In this document: one piece after another, positions 21,236 through 29,752 of the stretch
How the letters are laid out: the number at the start of each line of letters is the position of its first letter
Numbering within the stretch: position 1 is the first letter of the stretch
Assembly (NCBI GenBank): GCA_033721415.1
Contig: JAWWAH010000005.1
Location: 1 to 30,788, forward strand
DNA: 30,788 nt
DNA from: JAWWAH01 sp033721415
Lineage (GTDB): Bacteria > Patescibacteriota > Minisyncoccia > Spechtbacterales > 2-12-FULL-38-22
Direction: 5' to 3'
Made by a program: the position numbers and the translations under genes
Notes under the pieces: model-generated
The model's input: only the letters and a program-made list of their open reading frames with translations
What the model was told of the DNA's origin: nothing
Databases searched by the model: none

Positions 21236-23050
21236 ATGGATAGACCCCCAACACAATTTGAAAAAAACCAAGAAGAAACCGAAAAGAAAGAACTTGGTAT
21301 ACCAAAAAAAGATTTGTCCGAAAAAGAAAAGCGAGAAAAACTTCTTGATGTTATAGCACCGCCAGCAATGGAAATAAACACCGACAGCATAAAGCTTGGT
21401 GATATATTTGTACGCACACTTTTTGTTTCAAGTTATCCAAGGTATCTAACCCAAAACTGGCTTAACCCAATTATAAACCTTGATCAGACTGTTGATGTTT
21501 CAATGTTTATAAACCCTATATCAACAGAAACCATTTTAAAAAAACTACAGAGCCAGCTTACAAATATAGAAGCAGAAATGCTTGAGCGTGAAAAAAAGGG
21601 TATGGTAAGAGATCCAATGCTTGAGGCCGCATACAACAACGTGGAAGATTTGCGCGATAAAATGCAAACATCTCAAGAAAAAATATTCCAATTTGGATTA
21701 TACGTAGTACTTTACAGTGAAACAAAAGAAGAGCTTGACGATATAGAAACAGAAATAAGATCTGTCTTAGAAAGTAAGCTTGTATATGTCAAACCAGCAA
21801 TATACCAACAAAGTGAAGGGTTCGATTCGGGGCTACCCCTAAACCTCGACCGTCTCAATATTACAACCGCATTAAATACTTCACCCTTGTCTTCTACGTT
21901 TCCCTTTGTTTCTTTTGATTTAAGCGCAGAGGATGGAATACTTTATGGAATAAATCGACACAACTCAAGCCTTGTGCTTTTTGATAGGTTTTCTCTTGAA
22001 AACGCAAACACTGTTATATTAGGAAAATCTGGAGGTGGTAAAAGTTATGCTATAAAGCTTGAAGTTTTGAGATCTATGATGCTTGGCACTAATGTTATTG
22101 TAATAGATCCCGAAAATGAATATGAATACCTAGCAGAAGCTACAGGGGGCGGTTTCTTTAGGGTTTCCCTAACTAGCGGTGATCATATCAACCCCTTTGA
22201 TCTACCTATCGTAAAAGAGGGTGAGAGCCACTCTGAGGCCCTTAGGGCAACAATAATAACTTTAATAGGTCTTCTTAAGGTTATGTTGGGAGACATGACT
22301 CCAGAAGAAGAAAGTATTTTAAATGAAGCAATAAATCAAACTTATGCATCTAGAGATATAACCCCCCAAACAAAGGATTTCACAGATAAAACCCCCCCAT
22401 TAATGCAAGATTTGAAAACGGTCCTAGAAAGCATGCGGGGTGGAGAAAGCCTTTCTCAGCGTTTAAGTAAATACACTGATGGAGTTTATTCTGGATTTTT
22501 AAACAACCACACAAATGTTGAGCTAGATAAAGATCTTGTTGTGTTTAACATCCGAGACATGGAAGACGAACTTCGGCCTGTTGCTATGTATATTATTATC
22601 AATTATATCTGGAATAATGTGAGAAAAGAATTAAAGAGAAGAATTCTTGCAATAGACGAGGCCTGGTGGATGTTGCAGCATCACGAAAGTGCAGCGTTTC
22701 TTTTCGGAATAGCTAAACGTGCACGTAAGTACTATCTTGGAGTAACTACAATAACTCAAGATATCACCGATTTTACATCTTCTGATTATGGACAAGCAAT
22801 AATAACAAACTCGTCGCTTCAACTTCTAATGAAGCAATCCCCAGCAACAATAGATCAATTACAGCGGGTGTTTAACTTAACAGACGAAGAGAAATACTTA
22901 TTACTTGAAGACAGTGTAGGGGAGGGGATATTTTTTGCCGGAACAAAACATATAGCAATCAAGGTTGTAGCATCCTATATAGAAGATCAAATAATAACTT
23001 CGGATCCAGAGCAATTATTAGAAATTAAAAAGGCACGAGAGAAAAAATAA
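21236..23050 (+). CDS. virB4: VirB4-type T4SS ATPase, motor part
   Basis: A 604-residue ATPase powering the secretion machine. The first about 230 residues are the linker typical of VirB4 (PPAMEINTDSIKLGDIFVRTLFV...). The core has Walker A GKSGGGKS at 263-270, the DPENEYEYL segment, Walker B ILAIDEAWWML (D474, E475), and TITQD. All key residues are intact. The usual N-terminal domain is encoded by the gene before it. The start ATG has no Shine-Dalgarno site. The last base of its stop codon is the first base of the next ATG, so the two genes are tightly coupled. Confidence 0.94.
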   Translation: MDRPPTQFEKNQEETEKKELGIPKKDLSEKEKREKLLDVIAPPAMEINTDSIKLGDIFVRTLFVSSYPRYLTQNWLNPIINLDQTVDVSMFINPISTETILKKLQSQLTNIEAEMLEREKKGMVRDPMLEAAYNNVEDLRDKMQTSQEKIFQFGLYVVLYSETKEELDDIETEIRSVLESKLVYVKPAIYQQSEGFDSGLPLNLDRLNITTALNTSPLSSTFPFVSFDLSAEDGILYGINRHNSSLVLFDRFSLENANTVILGKSGGGKSYAIKLEVLRSMMLGTNVIVIDPENEYEYLAEATGGGFFRVSLTSGDHINPFDLPIVKEGESHSEALRATIITLIGLLKVMLGDMTPEEESILNEAINQTYASRDITPQTKDFTDKTPPLMQDLKTVLESMRGGESLSQRLSKYTDGVYSGFLNNHTNVELDKDLVVFNIRDMEDELRPVAMYIIINYIWNNVRKELKRRILAIDEAWWMLQHHESAAFLFGIAKRARKYYLGVTTITQDITDFTSSDYGQAIITNSSLQLLMKQSPATIDQLQRVFNLTDEEKYLLLEDSVGEGIFFAGTKHIAIKVVASYIEDQIITSDPEQLLEIKKAREKK

Positions 23051-23493
23051 TGGCCATTAAAGACAAAATTAAAAACAGAACAAAAACCCAGAGTGAAGAG
23101 AGTGTTTTGGCGGATGCTGATTTCGAAGACAAGGTCTTTCCGGATGTTTTTAGCCCTATGGGTTTTTTGGTACTTTCTTGGGCTTTGTTTTTAGATATAT
23201 TAGGCCTTGTTGGTCTAATACCCGCACTGGGGCAGGTTTTATCTATAATTCCTGATATTCTAGGTATTTTAACTCTTGGAATATATGAATGGCGCCAAGG
23301 TGGTAACCTCCCTCTCACAAAAAAGTTTATGCGATTTTTTACAAAAAGAGGTGGTGCAAGGTTTTTCTTTGAACTTTTACCGGTTGTTGGAATTCTTCCC
23401 ATATGGACAGTTTATGTATATAAAAAATCACGTAGCTCTCCCGGGGAAGTAGAAGTAAACGAAGAAATAGAAGAATATGCTGAAGCGGCGTAG
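23050..23493 (+). CDS. small T4SS-block membrane protein of unknown function
   Basis: A 147-residue protein with a charged N-terminus (about 1-35), a long hydrophobic region (about 36-80, probably two helices broken by GLIPALGQ) and a basic middle (KKFMRFFTKRGGARFF). A third hydrophobic stretch (about 105-122, FELLPVVGILPIWTVYV) and an acidic tail follow. No family motif is recognised. It overlaps the VirB4 stop by one base and the next gene by 17 bp, so it is surely part of the operon. It could be a membrane partner of the VirB4 motor. Confidence 0.75.
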   Translation: MAIKDKIKNRTKTQSEESVLADADFEDKVFPDVFSPMGFLVLSWALFLDILGLVGLIPALGQVLSIIPDILGILTLGIYEWRQGGNLPLTKKFMRFFTKRGGARFFFELLPVVGILPIWTVYVYKKSRSSPGEVEVNEEIEEYAEAA

Positions 23494-24250
23494 TTTTTTA
23501 ATATTAATAATAACCGTGGCGCTTTTTGGGGTGTTTCCCCAAAATACTTTCGCTTACCACGAAACTTTAAATCTTGATTATCCAAGGATACCTGTTCCTG
23601 GAGGAAGTTTTGATTTAAATAAATTTCTTGAAAGAGAGCATGTGTTAGCGGACGAAGGAAGAGAAAGTCAGTTAACCTTGGGGGTTGTAATGGTTTTTGT
23701 ATTTGTTTTTCTTATTTGGATATCAGGATTTATACTGTTTGGTGCCCTATTATACACTGGGGTTATGTATATAGTGTCTGGTAACAACCCAGGGAAAAGA
23801 TCGCGAGCACAAGAGCACCTAACAAGTATTATGTGGGGTATGGGGATACTGCTGTTTTCTTATATAATAGTGTTTATTATAAGCACTGATATTGTGCGAC
23901 TTAAGGTTACAGGAACAGTAGTTGTAAACAGTGGGGTGTCTGAACCAAGAAGTGTTAACGAGTCTGGTTTTGTTACTGATGTCGTGAGGGGATCTTGCCA
24001 CCCTGAATCTAACGAAATTGAAGCCTGCACAGCTAGTGGCACACTATTATCCAGCACCGGGGTACATCAATCTGTAGCAACAGAAATATGTAGAGATGGC
24101 GCAGTCGAAAGCTTAACAGATAGCTGCGGAGACCATAATGAGATTGGAGCCTATATATTATTTGAATTAGACACTGAAGATGCAGAAGTTTGCGGTGATG
24201 GAGATGTTGCAGCTGTAAAGAGTTTGCTAGAAGAAGGGTTTTGCACATAA
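23477..24250 (+). CDS. T4SS pilin-like protein, paralogue 1
   Basis: A 257-residue protein: signal peptide (1-27, NTFAYH), the family motif YPRIPVPGGSFDLN (35-48), then two membrane helices (about 68-101 and 117-136). The helices are joined by SGNNPGKRSRAQEHL. This is the VirB2-like T4SS-pilin hairpin. A 115-residue extracellular tail with eight cysteines follows. The same hairpin occurs in three downstream proteins (24740, 27670, 28794). It is likely a pilin or a structural membrane subunit. It overlaps the previous gene by 17 bp. Confidence 0.8.
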   Translation: MLKRRSFLILIITVALFGVFPQNTFAYHETLNLDYPRIPVPGGSFDLNKFLEREHVLADEGRESQLTLGVVMVFVFVFLIWISGFILFGALLYTGVMYIVSGNNPGKRSRAQEHLTSIMWGMGILLFSYIIVFIISTDIVRLKVTGTVVVNSGVSEPRSVNESGFVTDVVRGSCHPESNEIEACTASGTLLSSTGVHQSVATEICRDGAVESLTDSCGDHNEIGAYILFELDTEDAEVCGDGDVAAVKSLLEEGFCT

Positions 24251-24272
24251 TATTAAATAATAAATTAAAAAC

Positions 24273-24737
24273 ATGAGTAAGAAAAAAATAATATTAGCAT
24301 TTGCTATTCTTGCAACATTTATACTGGTAATGGTGCTTGTTTTAATAGCTTTAGAAAGAGAACCTTCTGAAGAAGTTATCCTAGAGGAAAAAAAGGAGGA
24401 TGCTATACAGGGAGCTGAATTAAAAACAACAAACAGTAAAGGGTTTGTAAACGCTAGTATCGTATCAAAACCAGAAGAACATTTTCAAATCACTTATCAA
24501 GAACAGGTAGATCGTTTCGATATTATAATACAAACCGGAGGTAGAAACAGCGAACACTTTTTGACAGAGAATGAAGTAAAAACAGCCAGAAATCGTGCTG
24601 AAACTTATTTTGTAGAAAATGTGTTAAATGGAATAAGCAACGAAGCCGCTTGCAGTTTAAACGTCTTTGTCTCAACAAGCGGATATGGAAGTTATACAAT
24701 AAAACCCTCTCCTTTAAGTTTCTGCTCATCTAGTTAA
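24273..24737 (+). CDS. membrane-anchored extracellular protein of unknown function
   Basis: A 154-residue protein with an N-terminal anchor (about 5-28, IILAFAILATFILVMVLVLIAL) and a soluble domain of about 120 residues outside. The domain contains ITYQEQVDRFDIII, an ARNRAETYFVENVL helix and two cysteines (C122 and C152 region) that could pair. No catalytic motif is recognised. It lies 22 bases after the first pilin paralogue and 2 bases before the large hydrolase gene. Its general shape (short anchor, small domain) recalls VirB8-like accessory subunits, but I see no sequence support for that. Confidence 0.7.
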   Translation: MSKKKIILAFAILATFILVMVLVLIALEREPSEEVILEEKKEDAIQGAELKTTNSKGFVNASIVSKPEEHFQITYQEQVDRFDIIIQTGGRNSEHFLTENEVKTARNRAETYFVENVLNGISNEAACSLNVFVSTSGYGSYTIKPSPLSFCSSS

Positions 24738-24739
24738 AT

Positions 24740-27013
24740 ATGCAAAATAAGAACCACAAAATAATAACTATTTTTTTTGCTCTGGTTGTTTTGGGTGGTT
24801 CTTTGTTTTTTATAAATTCTGCTTTTGCCCACCCTGAATACACTAGTGGTTGGGGTAATTGCCACGCTTACTATAACACCGCAGAATACCCGGCATGTGC
24901 ATACGATGTTTTAGAACCCTACTTTGGAGAAAAAACTTGGATAGCTCAAGAAATAGCAAGTGGAGAAAGCGGATGTAACCCAGCCGCTTTAAATAGTGGT
25001 GTATATTCTGGTGCCGGAGCGGGTCTATTTCAAATAGAGCGCAGTGTTTGGTGTGGATCAACAGCAACGTGTAATGGGCATTCTGTAACTTTAAGCTCCG
25101 ATCGAGTAACTTGCACAAATCAACTTATACAACCAGAAAACAACGCTATTGTTGCATGCCAACTTGAAAGAAACAGAGACTGGTGGGGAGACTGGGGTAG
25201 TGTAGACACATCTTGGGGTACAGTTCCGCCACACAAGTGTAATCTTGTGCGGAGCGTGATACAAAACTATTGCCCCTATACATCTGGTGCAGAACCACAA
25301 GGAACAGATGGCACTTGTGGCACCTGGTCAGGAGAAAGTGGTGCAGGTGGAAGTGGTCCAGGTACGTGTTCTGCAATGCCAATAACTCCAAGTATTGTAG
25401 AAAGCTTTAACAATAGTTTCCATGGGGAGCCTGGTTCTGGACATGGCTGGGTAAGGTGTGGGTCTGGAAATTGTGCTGTAGATCTTAGGCCAGGCACATC
25501 TTGTACATCTGCAGTAGAAAATGCAAAAGATAGCATAGATATGCGCTCTCCTATAGACGGTACGGTAACTGAAGTTTTCCCGGTGGGATCTTTTGGAGAT
25601 TGTGCAGTTATTACAGGTTCGGGAGAACCTATTGGTAGCGCATCAGATGGCGCTGTTCTTTGTCATATAGATCCGATTGTTTCTACAGGAGATGATGTTC
25701 TGGCTGGACAAAAAGTTGGGAGTCTATTTTATTCATATTATGAAACTGTAGGATGCGGAGGAAGTTTTGGTCCTCATCTTCACTTAGAATTAAAACTAGA
25801 TGGAAGTTGGGTTTCTGGAGATGGCCATGGAGGAACATGGGACAATATCCAATCAGCAATTAAAAATGCTGGAATGTGTCCATCGGAAGGATCAGACACA
25901 ATAATACCGGGTACGGACTTTACTGGTGTATGCAACACACCCACACTAGGGCCAATAACCTGTAGTGTAGATTTTCCAGCTGTCCCAACTCCTGGGGGGT
26001 GGTTTGATTTAAATGATTTATGTTCTCCTGGAGCAAAAATAACACTCCCTGCTCTTATAGCATACATATATTATGTATCTCTTTGGCTTTCGGGAATAAT
26101 AGCATTTATATCTTTACTGTATGTGGGTGTATTGTATATATTATCTGGGGCAAATCCTAGAAATAGAAGTGTAGCAAAAGAAAGGTTACTTGCTGTAATA
26201 TGGGGTATTGCAATATTGTTTTTAACTGTTGTTGTTGTAAATCTTATAAACCCAGATATAGCGCGCTTAGAACTAACCCCGCTTGCTATTGTTAATCCCG
26301 GAGATAACTGCCTTACAATAGGGGGTGATGATTCTGGTGAGGATGATTCTGGTAACAACGATGGAACAGTAAATCCTGGAACACCTGCACCTGATTCAGG
26401 TATTGTATATCCTGAAGGAATGGAAGCAGATGGACTTGGTTATTATAAGATGCCAACATCGCCTAGTGGTGAATATTTAATTGGAACAGAAAACTCCGCT
26501 CCCGAAAGTCAACGCTGTGGAACAAGAGACTTGTTAGGTGCAGTGTACACGGCAATAACGCGTTACAATGAAACGTACCCTGATGGGCCCCGTATAAGCC
26601 TTGGGGATTTAAACGCTGGTCCGCCACATTCAAGCCATGCATATGGAGCTGATATAGATATATATGGCGAAGATGGACTTGTTATACATGAAGATGGAGA
26701 TGATGAAAAAACAATAACTTTCGGGAAGTATCTCATAGATACTGGTATGGTCTTTTGGATCTTTCATGATGAGTATAGTACAAGAAATGCTTTAAACAAT
26801 TATGCGGATAGTATTGGGAGTAGTGCTTACGCACGATGTGCTTCAAGGGATGCAAGTGGAAACCCAAACCCTACAGCTGATTGTAATGACGGGCACCATA
26901 ACCATTTTCATGTGCGTCTCAATATAGAGCATTCTGGAGATGTTTGTAGTAATGCTTGTGGAGAAACATTGAGTTCGAGTTATTCTAATTGTAATAAATC
27001 AGGCAAATGGTAA
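24740..27013 (+). CDS. multi-domain peptidoglycan hydrolase fused to a T4SS-pilin-like domain
   Basis: A 757-residue protein with a signal peptide (1-30). Domain 1 (about 31-175) is lysozyme/transglycosylase-like: SGESGCNP puts the likely catalytic Glu at 76, followed by GAGLFQIE. Domain 2 (about 215-370) is M23-like with D248, LCHI and GPHLHLELKL (H346, H348). Domain 3 (about 405-505) is the T4SS-pilin hairpin, with FPAVPTPGGWFDLN and two helices joined by SGANPRNRSVAKERL. Domain 4 (about 590-735) is M15/M74-like, with H633 and D640 in SSHAYGADIDIY and H722-x-H724; the 7-residue H-to-D spacing matches LAS peptidases such as MepA. It is many-cysteined. The likely job is local cell-wall opening for the secretion machine, like VirB1 but with three predicted cutting activities and its own membrane hairpin. 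Activity of each domain is inferred. Confidence 0.85.
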   Translation: MQNKNHKIITIFFALVVLGGSLFFINSAFAHPEYTSGWGNCHAYYNTAEYPACAYDVLEPYFGEKTWIAQEIASGESGCNPAALNSGVYSGAGAGLFQIERSVWCGSTATCNGHSVTLSSDRVTCTNQLIQPENNAIVACQLERNRDWWGDWGSVDTSWGTVPPHKCNLVRSVIQNYCPYTSGAEPQGTDGTCGTWSGESGAGGSGPGTCSAMPITPSIVESFNNSFHGEPGSGHGWVRCGSGNCAVDLRPGTSCTSAVENAKDSIDMRSPIDGTVTEVFPVGSFGDCAVITGSGEPIGSASDGAVLCHIDPIVSTGDDVLAGQKVGSLFYSYYETVGCGGSFGPHLHLELKLDGSWVSGDGHGGTWDNIQSAIKNAGMCPSEGSDTIIPGTDFTGVCNTPTLGPITCSVDFPAVPTPGGWFDLNDLCSPGAKITLPALIAYIYYVSLWLSGIIAFISLLYVGVLYILSGANPRNRSVAKERLLAVIWGIAILFLTVVVVNLINPDIARLELTPLAIVNPGDNCLTIGGDDSGEDDSGNNDGTVNPGTPAPDSGIVYPEGMEADGLGYYKMPTSPSGEYLIGTENSAPESQRCGTRDLLGAVYTAITRYNETYPDGPRISLGDLNAGPPHSSHAYGADIDIYGEDGLVIHEDGDDEKTITFGKYLIDTGMVFWIFHDEYSTRNALNNYADSIGSSAYARCASRDASGNPNPTADCNDGHHNHFHVRLNIEHSGDVCSNACGETLSSSYSNCNKSGKW

Positions 27014-27657
27014 AAATTAGTAATAAAAACAAGTGGATTATTTTTATTGGAATTATTATTCTTTTTGTTGTTTTGTTTTTAAGCTTAGCTACAAAAAACG
27101 CGAACCCAAAAAAAGAGATTGTTGGTTTAATAGAAAAAAAGGGAGCGCCAATAGAAGAGTGGCCAAGAATTATAACAGTAGAAGAGTTAAATGGTAAAAA
27201 AATAGTCAAAAATACATATGATAAATACAAAATATCTATTCCAGATGAGGCTGTTGTTTACACAGAACAAAGCAGAGGAACTCTTCCTTTAGAGATATTC
27301 AAAGCAGAGGAACATGAACCTCGTGGAGATTTTCCTGCTGTTTTTAACGGTTATGCTTTAAGGATATACACATTTGAAAATCCTAAAAATATGGATGTAA
27401 TAAACTGGATTGCAAACTCTAGTGAAGCAAGAGGTCATTTTACTCAAAAACACACTTTTGAAGCCTTCTCTGTTGGCGAGAACAGAGCTTTTAAGGCAAG
27501 TTATAATCTCTTTGATACCGAGGATATATTAGTGTGGGATTATGTTATAAAAAACGAAAGTAATATCTATGTGCTTTCTTGTATGTCTTTTGCGTTAAAC
27601 CCAGAAGTATACGTCGAAGACTGTGAACAAGATATACAGAGTTTTGATGTATTGTAA
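27007..27657 (+). CDS. membrane-anchored T4SS-block protein of unknown function
   Basis: A 216-residue protein with an N-terminal membrane anchor (about 10-29, WIIFIGIIILFVVLFLSLA) and an extracellular domain of about 185 residues. The domain has alternating beta-like segments (YKISIPDEAVVY, ALRIYTFENP, NRAFKASYNL, SNIYVLSCMSF) and two cysteines near the end. The fold resembles small PsbP-like surface domains, but this is only an impression from the strand pattern. It overlaps the hydrolase gene by 7 bp and precedes the pilin paralogue by 12 bases, so it belongs to the operon. Confidence 0.72.
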   Translation: MVKISNKNKWIIFIGIIILFVVLFLSLATKNANPKKEIVGLIEKKGAPIEEWPRIITVEELNGKKIVKNTYDKYKISIPDEAVVYTEQSRGTLPLEIFKAEEHEPRGDFPAVFNGYALRIYTFENPKNMDVINWIANSSEARGHFTQKHTFEAFSVGENRAFKASYNLFDTEDILVWDYVIKNESNIYVLSCMSFALNPEVYVEDCEQDIQSFDVL

Positions 27658-27669
27658 ATAAATTTATCT

Positions 27670-28773
27670 ATGAAATTTAAGTTGAAGCAATTTACCCCTA
27701 TTGTGATTCTAGTCTTATTAATTAGTATTCTTGGATTTATAACACCAACACGAGCTGCAGAGCCGATAAATCTAAATATAGACAACTATCCTAAAATTCC
27801 CGTTCCTGAAGCATGGGGAGAAGAATATGGATATGAAGAATGTTCGGATGGGGTTTGTGTGTGGTATTTTGATTTAAATTGTTTAGAAATAGGAGCTTGT
27901 GATCTTTCGCCTGGGCTTATACTTGCTTTTCTTTATTATGGGTCTTTGTGGCTTTCTGGTACTTTAATATTTATCTCTCTTTTATATGCAGGTGTTCTAT
28001 ATATACTTTCTGGGCAAAAACCAGGTAATAGGGCAGTAGCTCAAGAAAGATTAAACTCTGTTATTCTTGGAGCAATGATACTATTTTTTGCTGTACTTGT
28101 ATTTACTGTTATAAACCCTGATATTATTAATTTACAGATTACTGGGCAATACACAGTAACAAACCCTGGCTCAGAGCCTAGAATAGCAAGCGAAGATGGT
28201 GAAACAACTACTGGTTTTGAAACTACTAATACGGGAAAGTTTACGTGTGGATGGGATGATACATTTGAAACATACCCAGAAACAGGAACGTTTGGGTGTG
28301 TGTGGATTGGAGGAGAGGAAGTAAACACAGGAACGTTTGGATGTTCTTGGGATAGCACGCGAGCAGAGGGGGAGAGATGTTATGCTGATCCTGATAAAAA
28401 TAATTGTACTGCTGATGGTAATCCAGTCGAAGCTTTTTGTAATTCAAAAACCGGATCTGTTAGTTGTAATAGATCAAGTGCTCTTACGTGCGTTGCTACA
28501 AGTTCATCAGCAAGGTGTGTTGTAGATGAAACAGCAATTAATTGTACGAGTGTAGCTAGCCCAAGCGAAACCTTGTGTGGTGGGAAAACTAGTCAAATTT
28601 CTTGCGAAAGATCTCCTTTATCTTGTATACTAAACGAGAGCGTCACAAGGCCTTGTTCTGTAGCTGAAAATAATTGCGCTGACGGATATTCTCCTTCTGA
28701 ATTAACATGCACCTCTACTAGAACAAAAATAGCTTGTGAGCGTACCGTAGGTGGTGGATATGACTGTGAATAA
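27670..28773 (+). CDS. T4SS pilin-like protein with cysteine-repeat tail, paralogue 3
   Basis: A 367-residue protein: signal peptide (1-30, TRAAEP), the family motif YPKIPVPEAW (40-49) and a cysteine-containing insert (C58, C63, C71, C77). Two membrane helices (about 83-114 and 131-148) are joined by SGQKPGNRAVAQERL. A tail of about 190 residues follows with some 20 cysteines. The tail is made of three about 40-residue units of the kind NCT...(S/N)PxE-x-x-C...K(T)...I/V-x-C-(E/N)R. The front 170 residues are nearly the same as in the next gene, the tails are unrelated. It is probably a surface-exposed pilin or pilus-tip type subunit; the tail could be the part that contacts other cells. Confidence 0.8.
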   Translation: MKFKLKQFTPIVILVLLISILGFITPTRAAEPINLNIDNYPKIPVPEAWGEEYGYEECSDGVCVWYFDLNCLEIGACDLSPGLILAFLYYGSLWLSGTLIFISLLYAGVLYILSGQKPGNRAVAQERLNSVILGAMILFFAVLVFTVINPDIINLQITGQYTVTNPGSEPRIASEDGETTTGFETTNTGKFTCGWDDTFETYPETGTFGCVWIGGEEVNTGTFGCSWDSTRAEGERCYADPDKNNCTADGNPVEAFCNSKTGSVSCNRSSALTCVATSSSARCVVDETAINCTSVASPSETLCGGKTSQISCERSPLSCILNESVTRPCSVAENNCADGYSPSELTCTSTRTKIACERTVGGGYDCE

Positions 28774-28793
28774 AAACTAGTATAAAATATTTA

Positions 28794-29729
28794 ATGTACT
28801 TATTTAAATTTTTAAACATAAAAATAGCGCTGATTACATTTTTAGTGCTTACAGTGGGTATATTTGGTTTTTGGATATCGGTAGATGCTGCTGCTCCAAT
28901 AAACCTAAACATAGACAACTACCCTAATATCCCGGTACCTGATGCCTGGGATCAAGATGGAGTAGAAGATGGATTTTTTGATTTAAGTTGTTTAGAGAAA
29001 GAAACAGGAGCCTGTGATCTTTCGCCTGGGCTTATACTTGCTTTTCTTTATTATGGATCTTTGTGGCTTGCTGGTATTTTAATGTTTATCTCTCTTTTAT
29101 ATGCGGGTGTTCTTTATATACTTTCTGGACAAAAACCAAGAAACAGAGCAATGGCTCAAGAAAGGTTAAGTTCTGTTATACTGGGGGCAATGATATTGTT
29201 TTTTGCTGTACTTGTATTTACTGTTATAAATCCCAATATTATAAACCTACAAATTACTGGACAATATACAGTAGTAGACCCTAATCCAAAACCTAGAATA
29301 GCTAGTGAAAGTGGTAGCACAGGAGGTAGTGGAGGTAACAATAATGACACAGTATCAGCTAATACACACTCTTGTACTTGGACTGGTAGCAGATGTACTA
29401 CAACCGGAACATCTGCTTGCAACATCCCCGAGGGATACTATGATGACTGTGCAGAGCACACAACAGAAGCGGAGTGTCATAATGAATACCTGACCTGCCC
29501 CCAAGCAACGATACCTGAGGGTACATACGCTTGTAATTTTACTTTAGAGGGTGGTTTAGCGCTATGTAAACCTGTGGGTGATTGTGGTGATGCCACTGGT
29601 ACTTTTGAAGAGCGGGAAGCAGGCTGCCAGTTGTCTAGTGATTGCACGGGTCCTATGACTAGCCAAGAACACATTGATGCTTGTAGGCAAGAGTGCGAAA
29701 ACAAAGTAGAATTAACATGCCCTGTATAA
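28794..29729 (+). CDS. T4SS pilin-like protein with cysteine-rich tail, paralogue 4
   Basis: A 311-residue protein: hydrophobic leader (about 8-31), YPNIPVPDAW motif, and a two-helix hairpin with the loop SGQKPRNRAMAQERL. A tail of about 130 residues with 16 or so cysteines follows, in a pattern different from paralogue 3. DNA identity with paralogue 3 is high across the membrane part (around 27900-28150 versus 29010-29270), pointing to recent duplication or gene conversion. The ATG at 28794 has no Shine-Dalgarno site. It is the last gene of the rightward block. The function is as for the other paralogues: likely a structural or surface subunit. Confidence 0.78.
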   Translation: MYLFKFLNIKIALITFLVLTVGIFGFWISVDAAAPINLNIDNYPNIPVPDAWDQDGVEDGFFDLSCLEKETGACDLSPGLILAFLYYGSLWLAGILMFISLLYAGVLYILSGQKPRNRAMAQERLSSVILGAMILFFAVLVFTVINPNIINLQITGQYTVVDPNPKPRIASESGSTGGSGGNNNDTVSANTHSCTWTGSRCTTTGTSACNIPEGYYDDCAEHTTEAECHNEYLTCPQATIPEGTYACNFTLEGGLALCKPVGDCGDATGTFEEREAGCQLSSDCTGPMTSQEHIDACRQECENKVELTCPV

Positions 29730-29752
29730 TATAGCTTTAAAATAGTTGTAAA

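Noticed and set aside
16527..29729. Integrated conjugative element or prophage
   Set aside because: No integrase, relaxase, attachment repeats or phage structural genes are seen, and the flanking genes (rsmA, flippase) show no sign of an insertion boundary.
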